Origin: an uncultured Bacteroidota bacterium
GTDB taxonomy: Bacteria; Bacteroidota; Bacteroidia; Bacteroidales; P3
NCBI GenBank assembly: GCA_900546465.1
Contig: URCX01000032.1
Location: 1 to 14,533, forward strand
Length of the DNA stretch: 14,533 nt
Direction of reading: 5' to 3'
Both the position numbers and the translations under genes were made by a program. The notes under the pieces are model-generated. The model did not search any database, was not told where the DNA came from, and saw only the letters and a list, made by a program, of their open reading frames with translations. Shown in pieces: positions 1 through 7,189 of this stretch. Positions within the stretch are counted from its first letter, which is position 1; the number at the start of each line of letters is the position of its first letter.

Positions 1-2
1 TG

Positions 3-728
3 AGTTTTCTATTGGAAAATCTTGATAAACCGGTCATAATAACAGGTAGTCAGCTGCCTTTGGGTATGATTCGTACCGATGGAAGGGAGAATATTATTTC
101 TGCAGTTGAGATTGCTGCAAACGAACAAGTGCCAATAGGAGAAGTATGTATTTTCTTTGAGAATAAATTATTTCGAGGAAATAGAACAACGAAGTTCAAT
201 GCGGAACATTTCGAGGCTTTTTACTCTGGAAATTATCCTTCTTTGGCTAAGGTAGGAATAAACATTATATATAAGCAGCATCTCCTACGTCCGATTAGTT
301 CCGAGGCTTTGAAGGTTTATGGAAAGATGTGTGACAGAGTAATAATAGTAAAAGTACACCCTGCTTTGAAGAAAGAATATCTTGAAACCTTTCTTTCCAT
401 AAAAGATTTACGCGGAGTTATTTTGGAAACATACGGAAGCGGTAATGCTCCTACGGCGGATTGGTTCATAAATGCAATAAAACATACTATTGAAAGGGGT
501 ATTGTCGTTCTCAATGTAACTCAATGCAAAGCCGGCAGTGTGGTAATGGGTCATTACGAAGCCTCAAGAGAGTTGTTAAATATGGGTGTTATTTCCGGAG
601 GAGACATAACAACGGAAGCAGCTTTGGCAAAGATGATGTTCGTATTGGGCAATTACGAAGACGAAAAAACAATAAGAGAAAAATTGCAAGCCGATTTGCG
701 AGGAGAAGTAACTAAAAGCATTTCATAA
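3..728 (+). CDS. ansA: Type I L-asparaginase, 5'-truncated by the window edge
   Basis: Cytoplasmic enzyme hydrolysing L-asparagine to L-aspartate and ammonia. The reading frame is open to the left edge: the first in-frame codons read SFLLENLDKPV, which fits inside an asparaginase, so the TTG at 12 is not a start. The roughly 100 N-terminal residues holding the catalytic threonines (TGGTIG and HGTDTM regions) lie outside the window. What is visible matches the rest of the type I family from my knowledge of E. coli AnsA: VIITGSQLPLG, FRGNRTTK, the YGSGNAP loop, NVTQC and GGDITTEAALAK, ending at the usual C-terminus (LRGEV). No signal peptide can be judged. The stop overlaps the next start by one base (TAATG), indicating cotranscription with the heptose kinase. 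A glutaminase side activity is possible. Confidence in the family is high; exact substrate preference is inferred. Confidence 0.93.
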   Translation, partial: SFLLENLDKPVIITGSQLPLGMIRTDGRENIISAVEIAANEQVPIGEVCIFFENKLFRGNRTTKFNAEHFEAFYSGNYPSLAKVGINIIYKQHLLRPISSEALKVYGKMCDRVIIVKVHPALKKEYLETFLSIKDLRGVILETYGSGNAPTADWFINAIKHTIERGIVVLNVTQCKAGSVVMGHYEASRELLNMGVISGGDITTEAALAKMMFVLGNYEDEKTIREKLQADLRGEVTKSIS

Positions 729-1723
729 TGGATTATGCCGATATTTTCAAGAGCTTTGCCTCTTTGAACATTCTGATTGTCGGGGACGTAATGGTCGATT
801 CTTACTGGTGGGGAAAAGTTGAGCGTATTTCTCCCGAAGCACCTGTGCCGGTTTGTGCCGTAAAGGAGAAGGAAAACCGTCTCGGAGGAGCAGCCAATGT
901 GGCATTGAATGTCGCTGCAATGGGAGCGAAACCTATTATTTGTTCGGTTGTGGGAGCTGATATGGAGGGTAAAATATTAAAAGATTTGTTTCGTGAACAT
1001 GATATAGATACGGACGGATTGCTGTTTTCTTCCGAACGTTGTACGACTGTGAAAACAAGAATCCTTTCCAATAAATCCCAAATGCTCAGAATAGATGAGG
1101 AAACGGAATTGCCGTTATCGGACAAAGAGCAAGCCGAATTTCTGAAAAGGATTGAGGAAATCATAGAATCGAGAAAGCCGAATGCCATAATATTTCAAGA
1201 TTATGACAAAGGGGTCATTACAGAGCAAATTATCGAACGTCTTGTTGCCTTGGCAAATGCAAAATCCATACCTACATGTGTAGATCCCAAAAAGAAGAAT
1301 TTTTCATTCTACAGAAACGTAAGCTTATTCAAACCTAACTTAAAGGAGTTAAGAGAGGGATTAAAGACGGATATAGAAACTCCGGAGGAAGAAAAGCTAT
1401 ATCAGGCGGCACTTACATTGCACCAAAAACAGGGAATAGAAAAAGTATTCATAACATTGAGTGAATACGGAGTATTCATTGCCGATTTTACTTCTCAGGA
1501 ACCGAAAGCCGAAATACAACCGGCATACTTGCGAAAGATAGCAGACGTGAGCGGAGCGGGCGATACGGTTATAAGTGTTGCAAGCCTTTGCATGGCATTA
1601 GGTTTAGATGCTTTTGAAACTGCCAAAATAAGTAATATGTCCGGCGGTTTGGTTTGCGAATCCGTAGGGGTGGTGCCGATAAATAAGGAAAAACTGTTGT
1701 CAGAATTATTAAGGAGCAAATAG
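728..1723 (+). CDS. rfaE1: D-glycero-beta-D-manno-heptose-7-phosphate kinase (PfkB/ribokinase family)
   Basis: Phosphorylates heptose 7-phosphate at C1 in the ADP-heptose pathway that feeds LPS inner-core synthesis; cytoplasmic. At 331 residues it corresponds to the kinase half of E. coli HldE; no C-terminal adenylyltransferase domain is present, so that step needs a separate gene, not seen here. Visible hallmarks are NILIVGDVMVD (about 14-24), RISPEAPVPV (33-42), typical of the RfaE kinase group, the substrate-side LGGAANVALN (52-61), and the PfkB signature GAGD near 276-279 with D279 as the expected catalytic base. Its ATG overlaps the asparaginase stop by one base, and porT begins one base after its stop. 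A different PfkB sugar kinase is conceivable, but RISPEAPVPV makes heptose kinase strongly preferred. Confidence 0.92.
   Translation: MDYADIFKSFASLNILIVGDVMVDSYWWGKVERISPEAPVPVCAVKEKENRLGGAANVALNVAAMGAKPIICSVVGADMEGKILKDLFREHDIDTDGLLFSSERCTTVKTRILSNKSQMLRIDEETELPLSDKEQAEFLKRIEEIIESRKPNAIIFQDYDKGVITEQIIERLVALANAKSIPTCVDPKKKNFSFYRNVSLFKPNLKELREGLKTDIETPEEEKLYQAALTLHQKQGIEKVFITLSEYGVFIADFTSQEPKAEIQPAYLRKIADVSGAGDTVISVASLCMALGLDAFETAKISNMSGGLVCESVGVVPINKEKLLSELLRSK
1711..1716 (+). promoter_or_regulatory. Shine-Dalgarno sequence for porT
   Basis: AAGGAG lies 8 bases before the porT ATG at 1725, inside the last codons of the heptose kinase gene. Clear SD motifs are the exception in this window; most starts here have only A-rich leaders. 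It supports the chosen porT start. Confidence 0.55.
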
Positions 1724-1724
1724 A

Positions 1725-2426
1725 ATGAAGAAATTGATTTTCTTTTTGCTGTCATTGCTGTGTTATGCAGGAGTTTCTGCACAGAGTTCTCCGCCAAATC
1801 TTCCACATTATGACAACAAAACCATACATTTCGGCTGCATACTCGGATATAACAGACTTTCCTCAAACATGATTGAGAAAGAAAACAGACGCTATCTTGA
1901 TACCATCATGGGCTTCGACTCGGAGAGAAGCAACGGATTTCAACTCGGATTTATCGGAGATTTAAGATTGTGTGAGTATTTGCGATTAAGGTTTCTGCCA
2001 TCGATAATTTTCAGCGACAGACGCCTGAATTACTATCTCAATAAGGATGGTAAATATATTGAAAGCAACATTCCCATGGAAGTAATCTATGTTGAAGCAC
2101 CCTTGGAGTTCAAAATACAATCAAAAAGATGGAGAAACTTCCGACCTTATTTGATTGCCGGCGGTAAATTCTCATACGATTTGGCTTCAATAAAGAGAAA
2201 AAAAGCCTCTCCCGATGAAATACTACTGAAAGTGAACAATTCGGAATGGTTCTATACTCTTGGAGTAGGCTTTGATTTCTATTTGAATTACATAAAACTC
2301 GGAATAGAGATAAAAAGTTCCTATGGTCTGAATGATATTCTCGTTCACGGATACAAAACCATGTATTCGGATGTATTGGATAAAGTAAAGACACAAATGT
2401 TCTACATCAATTTCACTTTTGAATAA
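1725..2426 (+). CDS. porT: PorT/SprT, type IX secretion system outer-membrane beta-barrel protein
   Basis: PorT is required for type IX secretion (Por secretion system) in Porphyromonas and Flavobacterium. The 233-residue protein has a signal peptide (KK, then a hydrophobic run, ending VSAQ at about 17-20) and alternating beta-strand patterning typical of an 8-stranded barrel. From memory of the family, several stretches match closely: NLPHYDNKTIHFG near 25-37, LRLRFLPSIIFSDR near 86-99, the strand block FRPYLIAGGKFSYDLAS, VGFDFYLNYIKLGIEIKSSYGL, and an FTFE C-terminus. It starts one base after the heptose kinase stop, and the next gene's ATG directly follows its stop. Its presence implies that this organism has type IX secretion, although no other T9SS gene lies in the window. 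A generic PorT-family barrel is the alternative. Confidence 0.88.
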   Translation: MKKLIFFLLSLLCYAGVSAQSSPPNLPHYDNKTIHFGCILGYNRLSSNMIEKENRRYLDTIMGFDSERSNGFQLGFIGDLRLCEYLRLRFLPSIIFSDRRLNYYLNKDGKYIESNIPMEVIYVEAPLEFKIQSKRWRNFRPYLIAGGKFSYDLASIKRKKASPDEILLKVNNSEWFYTLGVGFDFYLNYIKLGIEIKSSYGLNDILVHGYKTMYSDVLDKVKTQMFYINFTFE

Positions 2427-3968
2427 ATGGAGAAAGAATTTGAGTTGCGATTGAAACCACACGAGGCTTTATCGCAGGATTGCTTAAAAAGAAAGATTGC
2501 ATCTGCATGCCGATTGAAAGTACAGGATTTGGCTTATTTCAAAATACTTCGCCGAAGCATTGACAGCAGAGGAGAGCCTCGGTATTGTCTAAGAATACTT
2601 GCTTCAACCGAAAAGAAGAAAGAAATAATAGTAAAAGCCAAGAAATATCACGATGTTTCAAAGTCTGAAAGAGTGATAATTGTAGGAGCAGGTCCTTGTG
2701 GTTTGTTTGCAGCTTTGAAATTGTTGGAATGCGGCCTGAAACCGGTCATAGTTGAGAGGGGAAAGAGGATTGAGGATAGAAAAAAAGACATAGCCTTGAT
2801 TGCTCGTAACGAAGAGTTGAACGAAAACTCTAATTGGTGTTTCGGAGAGGGTGGAGCCGGAACTTTTTCCGACGGAAAACTTTACACACGCTCCAATAAG
2901 AGAGGAAACATCGGTGAGGTATTGGAAACATTCGTCGAGTTCGGTGCCGATGAAGACATATTGATTGATGCACATGCCCATATAGGAACGGATAAACTAT
3001 CAAGAATAATAAAGAACATAAGAAACAAGATAACGGAATGCGAAGGGGAGTATCACTTTAACTCTAAGATGGTGGATTTGTTGGTCAAGGATAATTCCGT
3101 ATATGGGGTTAAACTTGCCAATGGCAGCACATTGGAAGGCAAAGCCGTCATTTTGGCTTGCGGACATTCGGCAAGAGATATTTATAAGTTGTTTGCCGAG
3201 AAATCATGGCTGATAGAATCCAAACCTTTTGCCTTGGGGGTGAGAGTGGAACATGCACAGGAGTTCATCAATCGTACGCAGTATCATACAGATAAGTATT
3301 CAAAATTGTTGCCTGCTGCAACTTATTCGCTTACTCATAACATTGGAGACCGTGGGGTGTTTTCTTTCTGTATGTGTCCCGGAGGTATGGTAATTCCTTC
3401 CTCTACGGAGAGGGATTGTTTGGTGGTTAACGGAATGTCTTCTTCGCTTCGCAACTCCCCGTATGCCAATTCCGGAATAGTGGTTTCTGTTTCGGAGAAA
3501 GATGTTCCCGAATACTTACATTATGGTGCTCTTTCATTGATGAGGTTTCAAGAAAAATGCGAACAAAAGATGTATTTCGACAGACAAATGGCTCCTGCAC
3601 AAAGAATATCCGACTTCGTCGATAAAAAAGCTTCAACTTCTCTTTGCAACTCTTCCTATCCTGCCGGTTTGAGGTCGGCAGATATGAGCGATTTGTTGCC
3701 TAAATTCATTTCCAATTCTCTAAGGCAGGCTTTGGTTGCTTTTGATAAGAAGATGAAAGGTTTCGTCTCAAAAGATGCTTTGATGATTGGCTTGGAGTCT
3801 CGCACCTCATCGCCTGTCAGAATACCGAGGGATAAGGACAATTTACAACATTTGCAGTTGAAAAACCTATATCCCTGCGGTGAGGGTGCAGGTTATGCAG
3901 GCGGAATTACTTCTTCCGCAATGGACGGCATAAATGCAGCCCAAAAGATAGCCTGCTCAGAAGAATAA
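2427..3968 (+). CDS. Uncharacterised FAD-dependent dehydrogenase (COG2509-like)
   Basis: Predicted cytoplasmic flavoprotein of a widespread bacterial family whose substrate is unknown to me. The first ~80 residues form a small basic N-terminal domain. A Rossmann FAD-binding motif GAGPCG follows at 87-92, leading to a strand ending in the acidic residue of VIVERG, as expected for dinucleotide binding. Family-typical blocks follow: FGEGGAGTFSDGKLYTR near 139-155, ILACGHSARD, FALGVRVEH, and a second FAD-contact motif, CGEGAGYAGGITSSAMDG, near 484-501. No signal peptide or membrane segment is seen. At 513 residues it is full length for the family. The start directly abuts the porT stop without a Shine-Dalgarno, so translation is probably coupled. 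Its last 12 bases overlap the end of the convergent barrel gene on the minus strand. FAD binding is near certain; the reaction is unassigned. Confidence 0.88.
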   Translation: MEKEFELRLKPHEALSQDCLKRKIASACRLKVQDLAYFKILRRSIDSRGEPRYCLRILASTEKKKEIIVKAKKYHDVSKSERVIIVGAGPCGLFAALKLLECGLKPVIVERGKRIEDRKKDIALIARNEELNENSNWCFGEGGAGTFSDGKLYTRSNKRGNIGEVLETFVEFGADEDILIDAHAHIGTDKLSRIIKNIRNKITECEGEYHFNSKMVDLLVKDNSVYGVKLANGSTLEGKAVILACGHSARDIYKLFAEKSWLIESKPFALGVRVEHAQEFINRTQYHTDKYSKLLPAATYSLTHNIGDRGVFSFCMCPGGMVIPSSTERDCLVVNGMSSSLRNSPYANSGIVVSVSEKDVPEYLHYGALSLMRFQEKCEQKMYFDRQMAPAQRISDFVDKKASTSLCNSSYPAGLRSADMSDLLPKFISNSLRQALVAFDKKMKGFVSKDALMIGLESRTSSPVRIPRDKDNLQHLQLKNLYPCGEGAGYAGGITSSAMDGINAAQKIACSEE

Positions 3969-4598
3969 TATCAGTTGAACATTCCACCCACGCCAACGAT
4001 AGTTGACTGAGTTTGAGAATTTGTTCATTCCGAATGTGTAGTTGCCTGCAATTTCGAAGCGTCTGTTGAAATCGTATCCGCAACCCAATTTGAAACCGAT
4101 GTCTCCACGATTATTGTTCTCAAACGTTGAGTGTTTTGTTTCTTTATTGTAGTTCTCGGAATCGGGTTTAAGGTCGGTCGTTTTACTTTTTCCGCCAAAT
4201 CCGTAGGTATAATAAGGTGTCAGCGAAAGGAAAAAGCCTTTTTGTAATCTGTCATCACCGAATTTCAGCAGTAAGCCTGCGTCTATTTCAGCCAGCATGG
4301 CGTTCACGTTTAAGCGAAAACCATTTTGTATTTCATATTCAAAGCCTTTCTTCACAAAGGACAATGAGGGCTGAAAGTACAAATTATAGACCAAACGCTT
4401 CTCGGCAATAAGTCCGACTTTATATCCGAACTTTGATGTGCAACCCGATTTAATAGAAAGTTTATCGAAACTACCTCCTGCCTCTATTCCGTACTTCCAT
4501 GGTTCTTTACTGCTTTTTACTTGCGATGATTGGATATACTGTGAGTTTGCAGAGAAGAATGCAATCAGTCCAAGGCATAGAAACAATATCTTTTTCAT
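3957..4598 (-). CDS. Small outer-membrane beta-barrel protein, function unknown
   Basis: A 213-residue exported protein: signal peptide MKKILFLCLGLIAFFSANSQ, then amphipathic alternating strands separated by charged turns, ending WNVQLILFF. The aromatic C-terminus fits Bam-dependent barrel insertion. The pattern resembles the OMP beta-brl / PorT-like superfamily, but none of the PorT signature stretches seen at 1725-2426 is present, so I do not call it porT. A long, charged, low-hydrophobicity loop (about 140-165, rich in K, D, E and N) probably faces outward. Its ATG overlaps the stop of the transglutaminase-like gene (ATGA), so it is the last gene of the minus-strand operon and probably translationally coupled. 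Ligand and role are unknown; an adhesin, porin or envelope assembly factor are all possible. Confidence 0.8.
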   Translation of the reverse strand: MKKILFLCLGLIAFFSANSQYIQSSQVKSSKEPWKYGIEAGGSFDKLSIKSGCTSKFGYKVGLIAEKRLVYNLYFQPSLSFVKKGFEYEIQNGFRLNVNAMLAEIDAGLLLKFGDDRLQKGFFLSLTPYYTYGFGGKSKTTDLKPDSENYNKETKHSTFENNNRGDIGFKLGCGYDFNRRFEIAGNYTFGMNKFSNSVNYRWRGWNVQLILFF

Positions 4599-7171
4599 TT
4601 CTCACCCTCCAAATTCAGCTGATGTATCACTTTCAATAAACTCTCCCCTGAACCGATTCTATATCCTTCTGACAAGAAAAATATTTCTCCTGTTTTGCTT
4701 ATGAAACATAGCAATGGATATTCATTAGAGAAATCGAAGCCTGTGGCTTTCAATATCTGCTTTTGAACACTTTTATGCTTATCTTGTACAAAGGTAGTTT
4801 GCTTTGGCAGGTTGGGATAAAGGCTGAGAAGTTTTGCATCGGGTGTTTTGGCAGTTGCAAACACTATGTCGCCACCCCATGTCTCCATATCGTTTTTTAC
4901 GAGTTCCAAATCTGCCATAAGATGTTTCTCAGGCTCGGAATACGAATCCGTGATGGCTAATACCAATCCTTTTGCGTATTTGATGTCTTTTGTATTTGTG
5001 TTTTCGGTTGTTGTTTTGGAAAATAATTTTCGTAAGTTCACTTTTCCGAATGCTTTCAAATCGCTTTTTATTTCAGCCATGACAACCTCCACCTTGGCAG
5101 TATCGTTCTCCTTGACACTGAAATATTCTTCTCTTACATATATATTGCCGTCCGCATCTCTGTTGCCGCTCATCAATCTGTAATCTCCTGCCGCAATGCG
5201 GAGGGTTTCGGGAAATGAAGCGAACTTGGGATCGTATTCAAAATCCAATGTTTTGTATTCATTGCCTATAAGTCTTTGAAGTGTGAAGTGTGCATAATAG
5301 TCCGGTTTGATTTTGTTTTTCGTGGAATTGCTTACCGTTACAAAACCCATTGGTTCGATTCTCTCTTGCTCGAATTGAGGGTACTTCCAATCCTCAGTCG
5401 ATGAGGTTTTGTACTGTGCTTTCCCCACTGCCCAGTCGTATCTCGCTGCTATTCCGAAACTCCTTGCAATAGTAACAAAGAATATTTCACGAGAAAGGAT
5501 ATCGCATTGTTTTAGTTTAAGTATGCCTGCAGGGGATATTTGAACCCCATAATAGTTTTCCTCATTGTTCAAGATGATATTTTGTTTTATCCAGTCGGCT
5601 ATGCTTTGCGGATTTGCTATAAAGACTTCCGCTTGATTGGCAAAGTATTTCTGCAAAAAGCCTCTGTAAGGCGTTATTTTCTCTAACTGCACACGCGGAT
5701 TGAGTACAAATTCCTGCAAAGCCTTCTCCTTTGCGGGGTAATTCTTATAGGCTTTCAAATGACTCAATACCACATCTGCTTCAACATCTCTCAAATCCTT
5801 TTCATACAACAGACTCAATATGTCTATCGAAAGCTCTTCACCACTTGCCAAAACCCTTTCTATTTCTCTGTAATTGCCCCAAGAATCATCTATAAGTTTT
5901 TCTGCCTTTTCCGCTTCTTCGTTTGAGGAAAATGAAAGGCCGTTTCGTGAAATTCTTTCGGCCTTTCGTTTTACTGAATCGGCGTTTCGTGGAAAGGTCT
6001 TCAAATAAGCCTCTCGTAAGGAGTCTTCATAATCGAAACGTTTCAGATTTTCAGTAACTTTTTCTCCCGAAAGACGCTTGACTTGTTTGGCAACAGGAGG
6101 GCAAATCTTGAATGTCTCGGTGTGAGAATTAAAAAAAGTATTTTGGAGAACAAGTTCTGCCTTGTCAGTTTCGGCTTTGACCAAAGCGGAAGCCGATTGA
6201 TTGTCTTTTTTTACCCATATCATCAAATCCCCCAAGCCTGTAGTAAGACTTGCTACCCCGTTTGCATCTGTCAGAATCTTTGCTATCGGATAAAATTCCG
6301 CATAATTGTATAAACCGAAAGAGACTTGTGCATCTTTAACCGGCTTGCCGTTTTCGTCTTTGACGGAAATTTCCAATTTTTTTGTTGCAGCATAGTTCGA
6401 CAACAGGTTTATTTTGTCGTAAAGTTTGCCTTCGTGATTTTTTTCCTCCTGTCCCTTATATTTTCCGAACACGGTGGTATGAACCATCATGGCTCTCTTT
6501 GCAGGGGCATCAAACCATGCTATATCAAGTTCCGGTTCCGGTTCACAGGCTCCGAGATGATGCCATTTGCCATCAATCCATACTTCCACCCAAGCATGAT
6601 TGTCATCTGTATGAGCCCATCTTGGAGTATAGCATTGTCTTGCCGGCAGACCGACTGCCCTCAATGCCGTTACAGTAAGAGTGCTTTCTTCTCCGCAACG
6701 TCCCCAAGAGGTTCTTATGGTTGCCAAAGGAGATGAGGTTCTGCCATCGGAGGCTTTATAGTTTACTCTTTCATGACACCAATGGTTGACTTCCAAAGCA
6801 GCATCGTACATGCTCATGTCCTTTATCCTGTCTTTAAGGCTCTCAAACATGAACATTCTTGCCGTATCGAGGTTTTCGTTATTCACTCTGTACACCAAGA
6901 CAAAATGTTTGAATATGTTCTCCGGAATTTTACTGCCCCAACTGAAAGTCTCTCTTGCTTTGATGGCATACCTTACCTGATTTAGGAAAAACTCACCCTC
7001 ATAATCTGCCAAATCACTAAGAGGCATGTAATCGTAAAGGAAATGCAGATATTCGCTTTCCTGTTTTGTAAGTTTGTTGTCGAAGATTTTATTGTCTTTT
7101 CTCGGATTTTGAGCCGAGAGGTTGCAGAAGCATAACAATGCAACCATGCATAAACACAATGTCTTTCTCAT
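4595..7171 (-). CDS. Secreted multidomain transglutaminase-like protein
   Basis: An 858-residue exported protein. Signal peptide ends NLSAQ at about 21. A transglutaminase-core (papain-like) domain at about 110-235 carries Cys159 in WGRCGEES, His192 in DDNHAWVEVW, and an acidic residue (Glu210 in GACEPEP) where the third catalytic residue is expected. Next comes an Ig-like carboxypeptidase-regulatory fold (about 265-330; VKDENGKPVKDAQVSFG, then DANGVASLTTG). A long helical linker and a second, degenerate transglutaminase-like segment (about 545-600, SREIFFVTIARSFGIAARYD) follow, with no Cys at the equivalent position. The C-terminal ~120 residues look thioredoxin-like (TGEIFFLSEGYRIG) but lack CxxC. 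No lipobox or T9SS-type C-terminal domain was recognised. It begins 18 bases after the S41 protease stop. Transamidase, peptidase or scaffold activity cannot be distinguished from sequence. Confidence 0.86.
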   Translation of the reverse strand: MRKTLCLCMVALLCFCNLSAQNPRKDNKIFDNKLTKQESEYLHFLYDYMPLSDLADYEGEFFLNQVRYAIKARETFSWGSKIPENIFKHFVLVYRVNNENLDTARMFMFESLKDRIKDMSMYDAALEVNHWCHERVNYKASDGRTSSPLATIRTSWGRCGEESTLTVTALRAVGLPARQCYTPRWAHTDDNHAWVEVWIDGKWHHLGACEPEPELDIAWFDAPAKRAMMVHTTVFGKYKGQEEKNHEGKLYDKINLLSNYAATKKLEISVKDENGKPVKDAQVSFGLYNYAEFYPIAKILTDANGVASLTTGLGDLMIWVKKDNQSASALVKAETDKAELVLQNTFFNSHTETFKICPPVAKQVKRLSGEKVTENLKRFDYEDSLREAYLKTFPRNADSVKRKAERISRNGLSFSSNEEAEKAEKLIDDSWGNYREIERVLASGEELSIDILSLLYEKDLRDVEADVVLSHLKAYKNYPAKEKALQEFVLNPRVQLEKITPYRGFLQKYFANQAEVFIANPQSIADWIKQNIILNNEENYYGVQISPAGILKLKQCDILSREIFFVTIARSFGIAARYDWAVGKAQYKTSSTEDWKYPQFEQERIEPMGFVTVSNSTKNKIKPDYYAHFTLQRLIGNEYKTLDFEYDPKFASFPETLRIAAGDYRLMSGNRDADGNIYVREEYFSVKENDTAKVEVVMAEIKSDLKAFGKVNLRKLFSKTTTENTNTKDIKYAKGLVLAITDSYSEPEKHLMADLELVKNDMETWGGDIVFATAKTPDAKLLSLYPNLPKQTTFVQDKHKSVQKQILKATGFDFSNEYPLLCFISKTGEIFFLSEGYRIGSGESLLKVIHQLNLEGEK
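4601..4610 (-). promoter_or_regulatory. Shine-Dalgarno sequence for the small beta-barrel gene
   Basis: Read on the minus strand the bases are GGAGGGTGAG, with GGAGG 7 bases before the ATG at 4598. The motif is encoded within the last codons of the upstream transglutaminase-like gene (NLEGEK-stop). With the ATGA overlap it favours reinitiation or coupling. Confidence 0.5.
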
Positions 7172-7189
7172 GAATTAAAATAGAATTTG

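Noticed and set aside
12..14. TTG at 12 as the start of the asparaginase gene
   Set aside because: The upstream codons back to the window edge continue the family sequence (SFLLENL), and about 100 N-terminal catalytic residues would be missing.
3957..4598. Second porT copy
   Set aside because: It is a signal-peptide barrel of similar size but lacks the PorT stretches seen at 1725-2426, so only a generic barrel call is supported.
6326..6736. Plus-strand open frame of 136 codons opposite the transglutaminase-like gene
   Set aside because: It lies wholly antisense to a gene with clear catalytic motifs; its composition is a mirror of that gene and shows no domain.
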